A stretch of 64,000 nt of DNA from CALSMU01 sp965230225 (GTDB taxonomy: Bacteria; Bacteroidota; Bacteroidia; Flavobacteriales_D; Parvicellaceae). Below, in pieces: positions 16,584-24,583 of the stretch. The first letter of the stretch is position 1, and each line of letters opens with the position of its first letter. The DNA lies in assembly GCA_965230225.1 (NCBI GenBank), contig CBDDKM010000006.1, positions 248,001 to 312,000 of the forward strand, written 5' to 3'. Position numbers and translations under genes: made by a program. Under the pieces are notes generated by a model, which ran no database searches, was not told where the DNA came from, and was given only the letters and a program-made list of their open reading frames with translations.

Positions 16584-18441
16584 TTGGGATTTTAACTTCA
16601 ATGGTTAATCCGGGAGTGCTGGTTCTGGTAACTTCTCCGTGTATTTTTTCCAGTAAAAGATCTACTAATTGATTACCTATTGAATTGGAATCAGTTTTGG
16701 AAATGTCCATGCCTTTCCCGTTATCTTTAACTGTAAGGGAGATGTGATTGACCAATTGTTTCAAATCGATATCAATTCTAGGATTGTCAATATTCTTAAT
16801 GCCGTGTTCTAAAGCGTTTAGTATTAGTTCATTTACCACTAGTCCTAGTCGCATGGCTATGTCGTAGTCAATCTCTATTGGAATAAGCTTGCAGGTAAAT
16901 TCAACAGAACTATTTTTATTGTACATACTCTCCAGGTTGGAAATAACATTTTCTAAGTAGAGTTGAAGAGCTACTTTGTTGTTTGATTCCTGATCGGAAA
17001 GTAGGTATCGCTGAATCTGAGACATGGCCTCAACCCTAACTATATAGTCTGATAAATGTTTTTTTAGATCTTCGTTTTTGGATGATCTTCTGTCTAGAAT
17101 TAAAACACCCTTAAGCATGTCGAAGTAATTCTTGGTTCGGTGGCTCAATTCTTTGTGCAATAGATCAATTTCCTGATTTTTTAGGGTGAGAATGCTGTTT
17201 TGCCTTTCAATGTTCTTCTTTTTTCTTCTATTGTTTACTGATAAAATTATGATGATAAGGAGGAGGGTCGCTACTACACTAAATCCAATGGTCCAGTACC
17301 AGTTTTTGGTTTGTAAAGCAACATTCTCATTTCTTTCTACTTCCAGATCGTTTTCCTTTTCATCCACTAGGTGCAATATCTCCAGTCGGGCAATTTCTTT
17401 TTTCTGTTCAATTCCCGAAATCTCATTTTTAATGCTGATCAATCGATCTTGTAAAGTCGAAGCTTGGCTATACTTTTCTTGTGTTTTTAATAGTTTGATG
17501 TATTCCCTTAAGGCCTCCTCTAAAATAGACATGGAAGAGGTTTTTTCTGCTAGCCTAATGGCTTCGGAGTACAAAGAATCTGCCTGTTGGAACTCTTTTT
17601 TTATGGTGGTGAGTTTCCCCAGATTAAGTAATGCCTTGGCAATTTTAGCTTCATTTCCAGATTCTAAACGAAGTGCTAATGCTTTCTCCAGGAAGTACTC
17701 CGAACTGTCTATTTTATCAATTTTAATATACAGTTCTCCTAGTTGAGAGTAGGTTGATGCTTTAGATGAGTTAGAACTATGTAAGTTTTTTTGAATTAGT
17801 GCTTTATGAAGGAATTTGTGTGCGCTGTTTAGATCGTTCGTTTCCAAATGAAATTTTCCTATGTTGTGCAGAGAGCTTGCAATTCCTTTTTCAAAATTGA
17901 TGTCCTGTCGAATGGTCAAAGCTTGAACATAATTAGAAATGGCTTTGTCGTTATCTTTAATTAATGCATGAACATTTCCAAGTGAATTATAAGAGGAGGC
18001 AAGATCTTTTTTCTGACCGGTTGAATTGAAAATGGTAATGGCTTGATGCAGGTTTTTAATGGCCAAATCATAACTTCCAATTTCTTTGTAGGCTAAAGCT
18101 AAGTTGTGCATTGACTGCCCCGTAAGTGAGTCGTTTCCTAGTTTTTCATAAGTGGTTAACGCCAACTGATAATGCTCAATTCCTTGTTTGTACTGACCAA
18201 TTTGGTAGTAGGCAACTCCCATGTTGTTTAGGATGATTGCTTTTTTTTTGATTTCATCCTGTTCACCAGCAAGTTTCAAAGCTTTTTTAAATGTTTCTAA
18301 AGACGACTCTGCCGAGTCATTTCTCAATGATTGTCCTCCTTTTTGGATGAGTGAATTTAGCCTTGAACCTTGAGCATCAGCAGTAATGATGTTAAGTGTG
18401 AGTAATATGGTTAAAAAAAAGAAGGGGAGTTTGAAAATCAT
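16570..18441 (-). CDS. TPR-containing sensor histidine kinase (HisKA_2 type)
   Basis: The ATG at 18441 begins a signal peptide (MIFKLPFFFLTILLTLNIITADAQ) and is preferred over the ATG at 18552, which lies inside the divergent regulator gene. About seven TPR units (residues 30-330) are followed by a coiled coil, one transmembrane helix (about 383-403) and a second coiled coil. The kinase core has the HisKA_2 H-box ELSHRTKNYFDML (His434) and an ATPase with VNELILNALEHG (N-box), DNGKGMD and a final GNQLVDLL. The divergent LytTR regulator 52 bases away is the likely partner. Confidence 0.9.
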   Translation of the reverse strand: MIFKLPFFFLTILLTLNIITADAQGSRLNSLIQKGGQSLRNDSAESSLETFKKALKLAGEQDEIKKKAIILNNMGVAYYQIGQYKQGIEHYQLALTTYEKLGNDSLTGQSMHNLALAYKEIGSYDLAIKNLHQAITIFNSTGQKKDLASSYNSLGNVHALIKDNDKAISNYVQALTIRQDINFEKGIASSLHNIGKFHLETNDLNSAHKFLHKALIQKNLHSSNSSKASTYSQLGELYIKIDKIDSSEYFLEKALALRLESGNEAKIAKALLNLGKLTTIKKEFQQADSLYSEAIRLAEKTSSMSILEEALREYIKLLKTQEKYSQASTLQDRLISIKNEISGIEQKKEIARLEILHLVDEKENDLEVERNENVALQTKNWYWTIGFSVVATLLLIIIILSVNNRRKKKNIERQNSILTLKNQEIDLLHKELSHRTKNYFDMLKGVLILDRRSSKNEDLKKHLSDYIVRVEAMSQIQRYLLSDQESNNKVALQLYLENVISNLESMYNKNSSVEFTCKLIPIEIDYDIAMRLGLVVNELILNALEHGIKNIDNPRIDIDLKQLVNHISLTVKDNGKGMDISKTDSNSIGNQLVDLLLEKIHGEVTRTSTPGLTIEVKIPIKKP

Positions 18442-18493
18442 TGCCGACTTTGAAGTACATTTAATTGCTGCTGCGAATATAAGAAGATTGAAG

Positions 18494-19195
18494 ATGAAAA
18501 TATTGATTGTAGAGGACGAACCACTTGTTGCTTTAATGTTGGAGGAGTACATTGAAGAACTTGGACATATCGTAGTAGGTAAGTGTGATCGGGTGGTAGA
18601 TGTTTACCCAATGTTAGAAGAAAGTGCTCCTGACCTGTTGATGGTAGATATTGAACTCAAAGGAGAAGAATCTGGTATAGACCTTGGAAATCAGTTAAAT
18701 AAACTAAAGGTTCCGTTTGTTTACCTAAGTAACCTTCAGGATTTAAATACCTTTAATAAAGCAGCTAGTACTAATCCCCTGAGTAATATTCCTAAGCCGG
18801 TAGATCGTATTCGATTGAGGAATACTCTTTTTGAGTTGGAAGAGAAATTGAGCCAAAATAAGGTGGAATCTGATCCGGCTACATTCTTTTTTGTGGAGGA
18901 AAACAAGTCTAAAGTCAGGGTAAATACCTGCGATATTGTTTGTTTAAAAGCTTCCAGGAATTATTGTGAGATTCATACAATCGATAAAATGTACCTGCTG
19001 AGTAAACCAATGGGAAGTTTAATGAATGTGCTGGATAAGGTTCAATTTAAACAAGTGCATCGTTCTTTTATCGTTAATACGGACTATATTTTATCTCTTT
19101 CTGGAAATACCATTTACCTCAAAGGGTATAGCGATCCTATTCAGATCGGTGAAAAATACAAGGAGAAGATCAAGCCATTCTTCAATGTAATTTAA
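18494..19195 (+). CDS. LytTR-family response regulator
   Basis: The ATG at 18494 begins the receiver domain directly (MKILIVEDEP). I reject the upstream ATG at 18386 because the added residues overlap the kinase gene. Acidic residues E7 and D8, phospho-acceptor Asp52 (LMVDIEL) and the IPKPVD lysine complete the receiver (1-120). A LytTR DNA-binding domain (about 130-233) contains CDIVCLKASRNYCEIHT and FKQVHRSFIVNTDYI. It is transcribed divergently from the HisKA_2 kinase, its probable partner. Confidence 0.92.
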   Translation: MKILIVEDEPLVALMLEEYIEELGHIVVGKCDRVVDVYPMLEESAPDLLMVDIELKGEESGIDLGNQLNKLKVPFVYLSNLQDLNTFNKAASTNPLSNIPKPVDRIRLRNTLFELEEKLSQNKVESDPATFFFVEENKSKVRVNTCDIVCLKASRNYCEIHTIDKMYLLSKPMGSLMNVLDKVQFKQVHRSFIVNTDYILSLSGNTIYLKGYSDPIQIGEKYKEKIKPFFNVI

Positions 19196-19301
19196 AATTT
19201 CGGGTAGAAAAAAATCCTTTTTGGAAAGTCAATCACAGGGTTCGGCCAAATAATTTCATGCTGGTATCGGGCAATGATAAATTGTGTCAAAAAATTGTTT
19301 T

Positions 19302-20219
19302 ATGGCACAACACAGGGCAGAAGATGTCATTAAAATGGTGCGTTTACTTTGCTGGCGACATCGATTAAATTATGACAAGTCTGGATTATCAGAATTACAA
19401 GATCAACTAAACGAAACAAGAAGCAAAGATCAAATTCGGCTGGGAGAAAAGTACCTGGAGAGTTTAAGAACCAATTGCAATAAAAACTCAGACGACCCCA
19501 CAAGAAACGTAGGAGCTAGTTCAGATTATTTAAATCGGTTATTAAATGAATTAGAAGTACACAACTGGCGAGGGTTAATGGGGTTGTTTGAGGCAGCGGC
19601 TTCTTACTTCGATCATGAAAAAATCCCGGAGCACTTACTTAGGAAAGGGCAAATATGTATTTACCATACCAAAGAGCACGAAGGGGAGATTCTAAGCCAT
19701 GTTTCATTTGCACAAAGTAAGGTTAAACCGGAGTGTGTGTTTCGTTCATACGAAATTACAAAGCTGGAGGAGCTAAGGCAGGACTTAACGAACCAGCTCG
19801 CAGATAATTCGGTTCTAATATGGTGTATCAATGAGGAACAATCCAAAGAGTTATTACACGCAGAGATTCTACAGGATCTTCCGGAATCCGGTCGGGTAAT
19901 TCCAGTAATAACTAGGGGGAGTGAGTTTGATAAACCGGATTACCTACCATACATGGAAGCCAGTAGACAGCTTGGTGGTTGGAGAGGAATACTAGTAGCT
20001 TTATTGCAGTTGGAGGAGGCTTTCGAGAAGGCGTTGAAAACAATTGGAGAAGAGGAGGCCAAACCCTCATCCAAAACCAATATCCACACCATTCATAATT
20101 CAGGGACTTTGTTTTTAGGCGATAATCATCAGTTCAATAGTGAGAAAACCATTATGGGAGATTACCACGAGCATAAAATCATAAACAAAACTAATGACGA
20201 TGGAAAAGGAAATAGTTGA
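19302..20219 (+). CDS. Putative effector: helical domain, TIR-like/Rossmann-type domain and C-terminal signalling motif
   Basis: The ATG at 19302 (MAQHRAEDVIKMVRLLCWRH) is preferred to a TTG at 19284. Residues 1-112 are helical, like effector-associated or death-like domains. Residues 115-247 alternate strands and helices (KGQICIYHTKEHEG, SVLIWCINEEQSKE, SGRVIPVITRGSEFDKPDYL). The phrase RVIPVI followed by a short hydrophilic loop recalls the late strand of TIR domains, but the resemblance is weak. After a linker, residues 266-293 hold NSG, F278, EK (281-282), DY (287-288) and E290. The overlapping next gene has the same pattern at its N-terminus. This suggests an effector recruited by its neighbour in a conflict system. 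Enzymatic activity is unproven. Confidence 0.6.
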   Translation: MAQHRAEDVIKMVRLLCWRHRLNYDKSGLSELQDQLNETRSKDQIRLGEKYLESLRTNCNKNSDDPTRNVGASSDYLNRLLNELEVHNWRGLMGLFEAAASYFDHEKIPEHLLRKGQICIYHTKEHEGEILSHVSFAQSKVKPECVFRSYEITKLEELRQDLTNQLADNSVLIWCINEEQSKELLHAEILQDLPESGRVIPVITRGSEFDKPDYLPYMEASRQLGGWRGILVALLQLEEAFEKALKTIGEEEAKPSSKTNIHTIHNSGTLFLGDNHQFNSEKTIMGDYHEHKIINKTNDDGKGNS

Positions 20220-22863
20220 ACAGGTAAATGTGGCTGATAATTCCGGGGCCATACACATGAATAGCTCCTTTCAGGGGGAGAAAGTGGCCGGTAGGGATTA
20301 TACCGAAAATCATTATTACGAAATTTCCAACCCCACATTTTCTAAAGTACAGTTTGATATTAAATCAGGAGATGGATTACATCCTGTGTTTACTAAAGAG
20401 GTATTGGATAAAGTAAAACAATACCGGGTAATATTACTTACAGAGGGCGGAAGCTTTGATTCTGCAGATTTTGGAAAACATTTAGCTAGAAAAATATACG
20501 ATGAAACTGGACATTATAATGTATATGAACTGGTGCAGAATGAGGAGAATAAATCCTTGATCAGTGAGTTGCAAAATCAACCGGTAAATAGTGTTTTTTT
20601 ACTGGATGGGTTGCATCCCAGGCATATTCAATATGACTTTAGAAGATTGCTTCAAATTATTGAATCTAAAGGTTGTTACTGCATTATATCCACTGGTGTA
20701 ACTAAGGAAGTGTGGAGTTTGAATAATGATTTGATTGTTCCTCACTGTTATACCATTCCCGAAAAGGATCATTATAACCTAAGAGAGTTAGAGGAATGGT
20801 TTACGAATAAGTTTAGGAATGAAACACCAATATTCTTATCATCCGAGAAAGTTATTTCTCCAGAAATGAGGTTGAGCCCAGAACTTACTTTGGCTCATAT
20901 AGTAAAGGAAATTCCTACACCTCAAGAACTAAACTTATTCTTCGCTTATTATAAGCGATTCAATGAACTGCCTTCTGATAGAATATTAAGATCTACTATT
21001 AATAACCTGAGACAAAGTCAGGAGGAGGTCATACATAAATGGTTCAGAAAGTTGGATCATCGTCAAAAAGTAATTGCCTTATGCGCTTCTTTGTTTAGCG
21101 GGATGTATAGCAACCAGTTTTTTGAGGTGGTTAGCGAGGTGGTGTCGAACTCGTTTTGGAAAGAAAGTAGTAAGTCGCTGGAAGCTTTGGACTATTGTGA
21201 TTTGAACTTTCTCTATGTGTTTTTCAAATTGGAAAATGTTTCTGAAGGAAAGCTGTTAATGGCCCGTAGCCAATCGGTACGAAGTGCTATACTTAAAGTA
21301 GGAAAGGAGGAGTATCAACGGCATTTAGAAGCAGCTTTGAGGTGTTTTTTAAAGGTTACTTTAACCACCTATAAGCACAAAACGAGCAATTGGGAGTTGT
21401 ACGGAACAACCCAACGCAGAGCTGTTATAAGGCAAGTATTTATTAGTGCTGCCAGAGACATTGGGATGAACGAAATGTCGAACATCGAAAGTGTTTACCT
21501 GGAGTTGGCAGCCAGTGGTCATAGCCACATGCAGGGGATAGCAGCAAAATCTTTAGCACAGTTTAGGCAGTTTGGAGAAGAGGAGTTGCTGTTTAATACC
21601 TTGAAACGGTGGCAGGCTGATAAATCCATTACAGATCGAATTAAGTTACTTCTGGAAAGAAGGGAGCAAACCCTTTCGATGGATGGTAAGCCAATTGATC
21701 GGGTTAAGGAGACTTCTGTAAGAACTTTGGGGTATGCAGCCGACTATGATCAACCCAATCATTTACACGAAGAAATTGTAAGGCAGTTTCTGAATTTCGC
21801 TAAAGACGAAACACCATCTGTAAGAAAAACAGTTGGAGAAATTTTGCCAAAGTTTATCAACCATCACTCGCTCCAGTTAAAGCACCAGTTGTTTGATGAT
21901 TTGATGCCCATATATGGGTTGGGAGAAGCCATTAGTGAAGGGTTAAAGTTGTCCTACCTGGATTATCCGGACGATTTAAAAAAGGTAATGACCCATTGGA
22001 TTCAAACCATTACCCAGGTAGCTTCTGAAGAAAACAGAAGGGAAAAGTTTACCAGGAGAGATAACTCTTTGGTGTCTATATTGTTGACTCTTCAGAAAAT
22101 TGAACTCATGGATGAGAAAGGGTTTTCTTTGGACGAGTTATATGGTTACGTTTCCCTTTTAATTCAGCGCGAAAAGAGAGCAAGTGTAATTAAAGAGGTG
22201 CTCAAGTTGTTGGCATCGATTCAGGAAAAGGATTATCAATATGCACTGGAAAGTATTGATGCTTGCTTAGGGTCACTCTCTAAGGAGTACCGAAAAATCA
22301 TTATTAATTATTGGACGGTACAGTATTTAAAGCAACGAAAGGAGATGGAAGATTCTCCTTGCCTAATCCAAGTGGGGAAAGAGATGTACCCGGCGTGGAT
22401 GAAAATGAGTTCGAGGCCACTTACAAGAATTGAGGAGGGATTATTTATTTGGATGAATTCCAACTCTAAAATTGCACAGAAGTATGCCATGTTAGCATTT
22501 CTTGAATTTGCTCACTCCTTTGAGGTGCAAGAGAAACATCGACTGTGGGAGCTGAAAATAAGAGAGCAAGAAAGGGAGCGAGAGCGTAGGGAACGGCAAA
22601 CGAGTCAATCGGTTCGATACCGAAAAGCTCCTTCGGCACCGGCCGAATATGGAATAGGTTGGTGGTTGAGAATTAAAATCTTCTTTTACCTCTTGTTCGA
22701 GAGCAAAGAGAATAAACTTCTCCTAAAAGATATTTTAAAGTTATACATGAACTCAGGAAGGTACTCAAGGGAGGAGTTAAAACTAGTTACCTGGAAATGG
22801 AGAACCAGAAACAGGGGGGAGTTATCTAACAAACTGGCTAAGTGGCTGGAAAGATTGGTTTAA
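20194..22863 (+). CDS. Putative STAND/NLR-like sensor with degenerate P-loop and helical-repeat body
   Basis: The ATG at 20194 overlaps the effector gene by 26 bases (a second ATG is at 20200). Residues 16-38 carry the motif NSG, F26, EK (29-30), DY (35-36), E38, shared with the C-terminus of the upstream protein. Residues 78-175 look like the core of a STAND NTPase: YRVILLTEGG, a loop ending DFGKH in place of a normal GKS/T Walker A, Walker B-like VFLLDG (D128) and a strand CYCIISTG. The P-loop lacks the canonical Gly and Ser/Thr, so ATP hydrolysis is doubtful. The remaining 700 residues are helical, HEAT-like, with a basic segment (EQERERERRERQ) near 800. A non-hydrolysing sensor or scaffold is the best guess. 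Confidence 0.6.
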   Translation: MTMEKEIVEQVNVADNSGAIHMNSSFQGEKVAGRDYTENHYYEISNPTFSKVQFDIKSGDGLHPVFTKEVLDKVKQYRVILLTEGGSFDSADFGKHLARKIYDETGHYNVYELVQNEENKSLISELQNQPVNSVFLLDGLHPRHIQYDFRRLLQIIESKGCYCIISTGVTKEVWSLNNDLIVPHCYTIPEKDHYNLRELEEWFTNKFRNETPIFLSSEKVISPEMRLSPELTLAHIVKEIPTPQELNLFFAYYKRFNELPSDRILRSTINNLRQSQEEVIHKWFRKLDHRQKVIALCASLFSGMYSNQFFEVVSEVVSNSFWKESSKSLEALDYCDLNFLYVFFKLENVSEGKLLMARSQSVRSAILKVGKEEYQRHLEAALRCFLKVTLTTYKHKTSNWELYGTTQRRAVIRQVFISAARDIGMNEMSNIESVYLELAASGHSHMQGIAAKSLAQFRQFGEEELLFNTLKRWQADKSITDRIKLLLERREQTLSMDGKPIDRVKETSVRTLGYAADYDQPNHLHEEIVRQFLNFAKDETPSVRKTVGEILPKFINHHSLQLKHQLFDDLMPIYGLGEAISEGLKLSYLDYPDDLKKVMTHWIQTITQVASEENRREKFTRRDNSLVSILLTLQKIELMDEKGFSLDELYGYVSLLIQREKRASVIKEVLKLLASIQEKDYQYALESIDACLGSLSKEYRKIIINYWTVQYLKQRKEMEDSPCLIQVGKEMYPAWMKMSSRPLTRIEEGLFIWMNSNSKIAQKYAMLAFLEFAHSFEVQEKHRLWELKIREQERERERRERQTSQSVRYRKAPSAPAEYGIGWWLRIKIFFYLLFESKENKLLLKDILKLYMNSGRYSREELKLVTWKWRTRNRGELSNKLAKWLERLV

Positions 22864-22870
22864 CATTTAA

Positions 22871-22877
22871 AAGGAGG
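22871..22877 (+). promoter_or_regulatory. Strong Shine-Dalgarno sequence (AAGGAGG)
   Basis: AAGGAGG lies 4 bases before the ATG at 22882. Such a site is rare in Bacteroidota, which mostly initiate without anti-SD pairing, and no other gene in this window has one at a functional distance. Confidence 0.6.
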
Positions 22878-22881
22878 AATT

Positions 22882-23478
22882 ATGGAAGTGTCGCTATTCG
22901 ATTTTACCAGATTTGTATGTCAATCTGGTGCTGCTAAGATGAATTTGGTTAGTAAAATAAAAAATGCTCCAGCCTATAATCCAATATCAGATTATTGGTT
23001 GGAGCTAATAAAAGGGGTTGTGGATCATCATAAGTACGGTTTTCATTTTCAAAACGAAATGGATCGTTTATTAGAGTCGGTACACCCTAGTAAATTGGTG
23101 AATTATAAAAATGCTATTTCCGGGTACAGCAAGTTTATTGGAATGAAATCCATAGAAGCCTGTAGAGTAAATCAAATGTGCTGGAAAAATGAGGATTTAA
23201 TTGTAAATGTGAAACCAGAGCTGTTAATCTCAAAAGATGGCCATACTCGATACATTAAGCTCTATTTCAATAAAGAGAAATTGTCGTCAAAGCAGATAGA
23301 TGTGATGTTAAATATCATGAAAAAAACATCTCCTGGTGATTCTTCTAAAAGCTTTGGCGTGTTACAGGTACAAACTTCCAGGATGTATGTTTCCGATTGC
23401 ATAAAACAAGATCTAACACCATTGTTATTAGGGGAATCGAAATGTTTTAGAACAATTTGGGAGCGGATAGATTCCTAG
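22882..23478 (+). CDS. Conserved hypothetical protein, third gene of the putative conflict module
   Basis: This 198-residue protein has no signal peptide or membrane segment. The N-terminal 105 residues are helical. The C-terminal half is alpha/beta, with LIVNVKPELLISKDGHTRYIKLYF, a helix (SKQIDVMLNIMK) and the strand FGVLQVQTSRMYV. The E-x(n)-IK pattern could be read as a PD-(D/E)xK-like nuclease core, but this is speculation. It starts 18 bases after the STAND-like gene with a strong SD. Its stop overlaps the convergent gene by CTAG. Function unknown. Confidence 0.6.
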   Translation: MEVSLFDFTRFVCQSGAAKMNLVSKIKNAPAYNPISDYWLELIKGVVDHHKYGFHFQNEMDRLLESVHPSKLVNYKNAISGYSKFIGMKSIEACRVNQMCWKNEDLIVNVKPELLISKDGHTRYIKLYFNKEKLSSKQIDVMLNIMKKTSPGDSSKSFGVLQVQTSRMYVSDCIKQDLTPLLLGESKCFRTIWERIDS

Positions 23479-23969
23479 AACCTGGTACTGTCCCTTTTAC
23501 AATACCATTTGGGATCGCATTCGGAAATAACACATCCTCCCAATATAACCTTGCCATTTTCAGCATCTCTTAGTAAACCTTTAGAGGGATAGCCGTAAAG
23601 AATAGGAATTACCTTGTTTCTTTTTTTACACACCGGACAAGCGTGTTTTTTGTCGGAGTATTTGCAAGGCGGAGGATAGTTAATTTTTAGATGAGTAGTA
23701 TCATTGGGAAGTACAGTGACTGCTGGAATGATACTATCCCTGTAGCCAATGTACCTCAAGTGGAGTTGGTATTGCCCGGGAGGAACGCTTAGGGTAAAGT
23801 TGCCATCTATGTCTGTTATTGTTCCGTAATTGGTGTTTTCCAATTTAACGGTTGCAAAAATCATGGGCTCATTCATGATATTATCATAAACATGCCCTTT
23901 GATGGTGCCTTTTTGGCCAAAAATGGATAAAAAGAATAATTGCGTAAATATGAAAACTAGATACCTCAT
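23475..23969 (-). CDS. Secreted CarboxypepD_reg-like domain fused to a cysteine-rich zinc-ribbon-like domain
   Basis: A signal peptide (1-19) precedes a carboxypeptidase-regulatory-like beta sandwich (20-95: GTIKGHVYDN, ATVKLENTNYGTITDIDG, GQYQLHLRYIGY). A second domain has CPVC (111-114), VIPILYGYPS, LGGC (C146) and WYC (C157), with C102 and C151 besides. This pattern matches small proteins with a CPxC / VIPIxYG / GGC / WYCxxC zinc-ribbon signature, but the last cysteine is Asp160 here. The fusion places a normally cytoplasmic-type ribbon in the envelope. Function unknown. Confidence 0.7.
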   Translation of the reverse strand: MRYLVFIFTQLFFLSIFGQKGTIKGHVYDNIMNEPMIFATVKLENTNYGTITDIDGNFTLSVPPGQYQLHLRYIGYRDSIIPAVTVLPNDTTHLKINYPPPCKYSDKKHACPVCKKRNKVIPILYGYPSKGLLRDAENGKVILGGCVISECDPKWYCKRDSTRF

Positions 23970-24070
23970 GTTATTAGGATGATGAAGTTACTATTAATCC
24001 ATAATTAGGCTATAGGTTGTTGCAGTTTATGCGTAGGAGAAGGGATAAATGATTAATCTATTATATCTTT

Positions 24071-24105
24071 CATTACTCATTACTCATTACTCATTACTCA
24101 TTACG
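24071..24105. repeat. Heptanucleotide tandem repeat (CATTACT)5
   Basis: Four exact copies of CATTACT and one CATTACG run in tandem. On the minus strand they contain the stop codon of the small lipoprotein gene (24096-24094) and its 3' flank. Such arrays can vary in copy number by slippage. Confidence 0.9.
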
Positions 24106-24420
24106 ATCAAGAAACTCCATATCGTGTTCTAGTTTGATCTCTATTTTGGCCTCCGGATGTCTACTAACTAAATATTTGGCAATTTTTTCTGTGAGTTCAA
24201 AATTGGCAGCTCCATACTGAACAACAGAAAATTCGAACTGATAAACACCATTTATGTATTCGTATTCCTTGTTGATGTATTTGGCAACAGCTTTACCTTC
24301 GTAAAGCACTTCATACCCTTTGGTTTCGAATTTAGCCATCTCTGCAACCGAAAGTGGTTCAGGGGTTGAACAGGCAATAGATAAAAATGCAATGGAAAGA
24401 AAAATTAGTACTTTTTTCAT
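24094..24420 (-). CDS. Small lipoprotein of unknown function
   Basis: A clear lipobox (LSIAC, Cys17) is followed by about 90 residues with FETKGYEVLYEGKAVAKYI and alternating helices. No family is recognisable. The last codons and the TAA stop fall in the CATTACT repeat, so the C-terminus may be unstable between strains. A TACTTTTG -7 box lies 17-24 bases upstream of the ATG. It is divergent from the LytS-type kinase gene. Confidence 0.7.
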   Translation of the reverse strand: MKKVLIFLSIAFLSIACSTPEPLSVAEMAKFETKGYEVLYEGKAVAKYINKEYEYINGVYQFEFSVVQYGAANFELTEKIAKYLVSRHPEAKIEIKLEHDMEFLDRNE

Positions 24421-24436
24421 GTTGTTTGAGTTGCCA

Positions 24437-24444
24437 CAAAAGTA
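24437..24444 (-). promoter_or_regulatory. -7 element (TACTTTTG) of the small lipoprotein gene
   Basis: A perfect TAnnTTTG on the minus strand, 17 bases upstream of the ATG. No good TTG is present at the expected -33 distance. Confidence 0.4.
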
Positions 24445-24583
24445 AGTTTAGAGTACTTATAACACTTTTTTTACAATTAAGGAATTGTTAAGGATTTCAG
24501 CTAGACTTACTTTTCATGGTGTCAAATTGCCATTTGGTGAAACGGGAGTAACTGCTAATTACAATTTATTTATTTTCGGCATC

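Noticed and set aside
18386..18552. Upstream starts that make the kinase and regulator genes overlap head to head
   Set aside because: Internal ATGs at 18441 and 18494 begin a proper signal peptide and a canonical receiver domain, leaving a 52-base divergent promoter region.
20041..20219. First two genes of the conflict module being one gene split by a frameshift
   Set aside because: The overlap is 26 bases, each gene has a sound start or stop, and the shared motif would then occur twice in one protein. Two overlapping genes is simpler, though sequencing could test it.
24071..24105. CRISPR-like or transposon repeat
   Set aside because: The unit is only seven bases and perfectly tandem with no spacers; it is a simple sequence repeat.
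24485..24583. TTG start for the LytS-type kinase 99 bases upstream
   Set aside because: It would place a hydrophilic 33-residue leader before the signal peptide; the GTG at 24584 gives a normal export signal.
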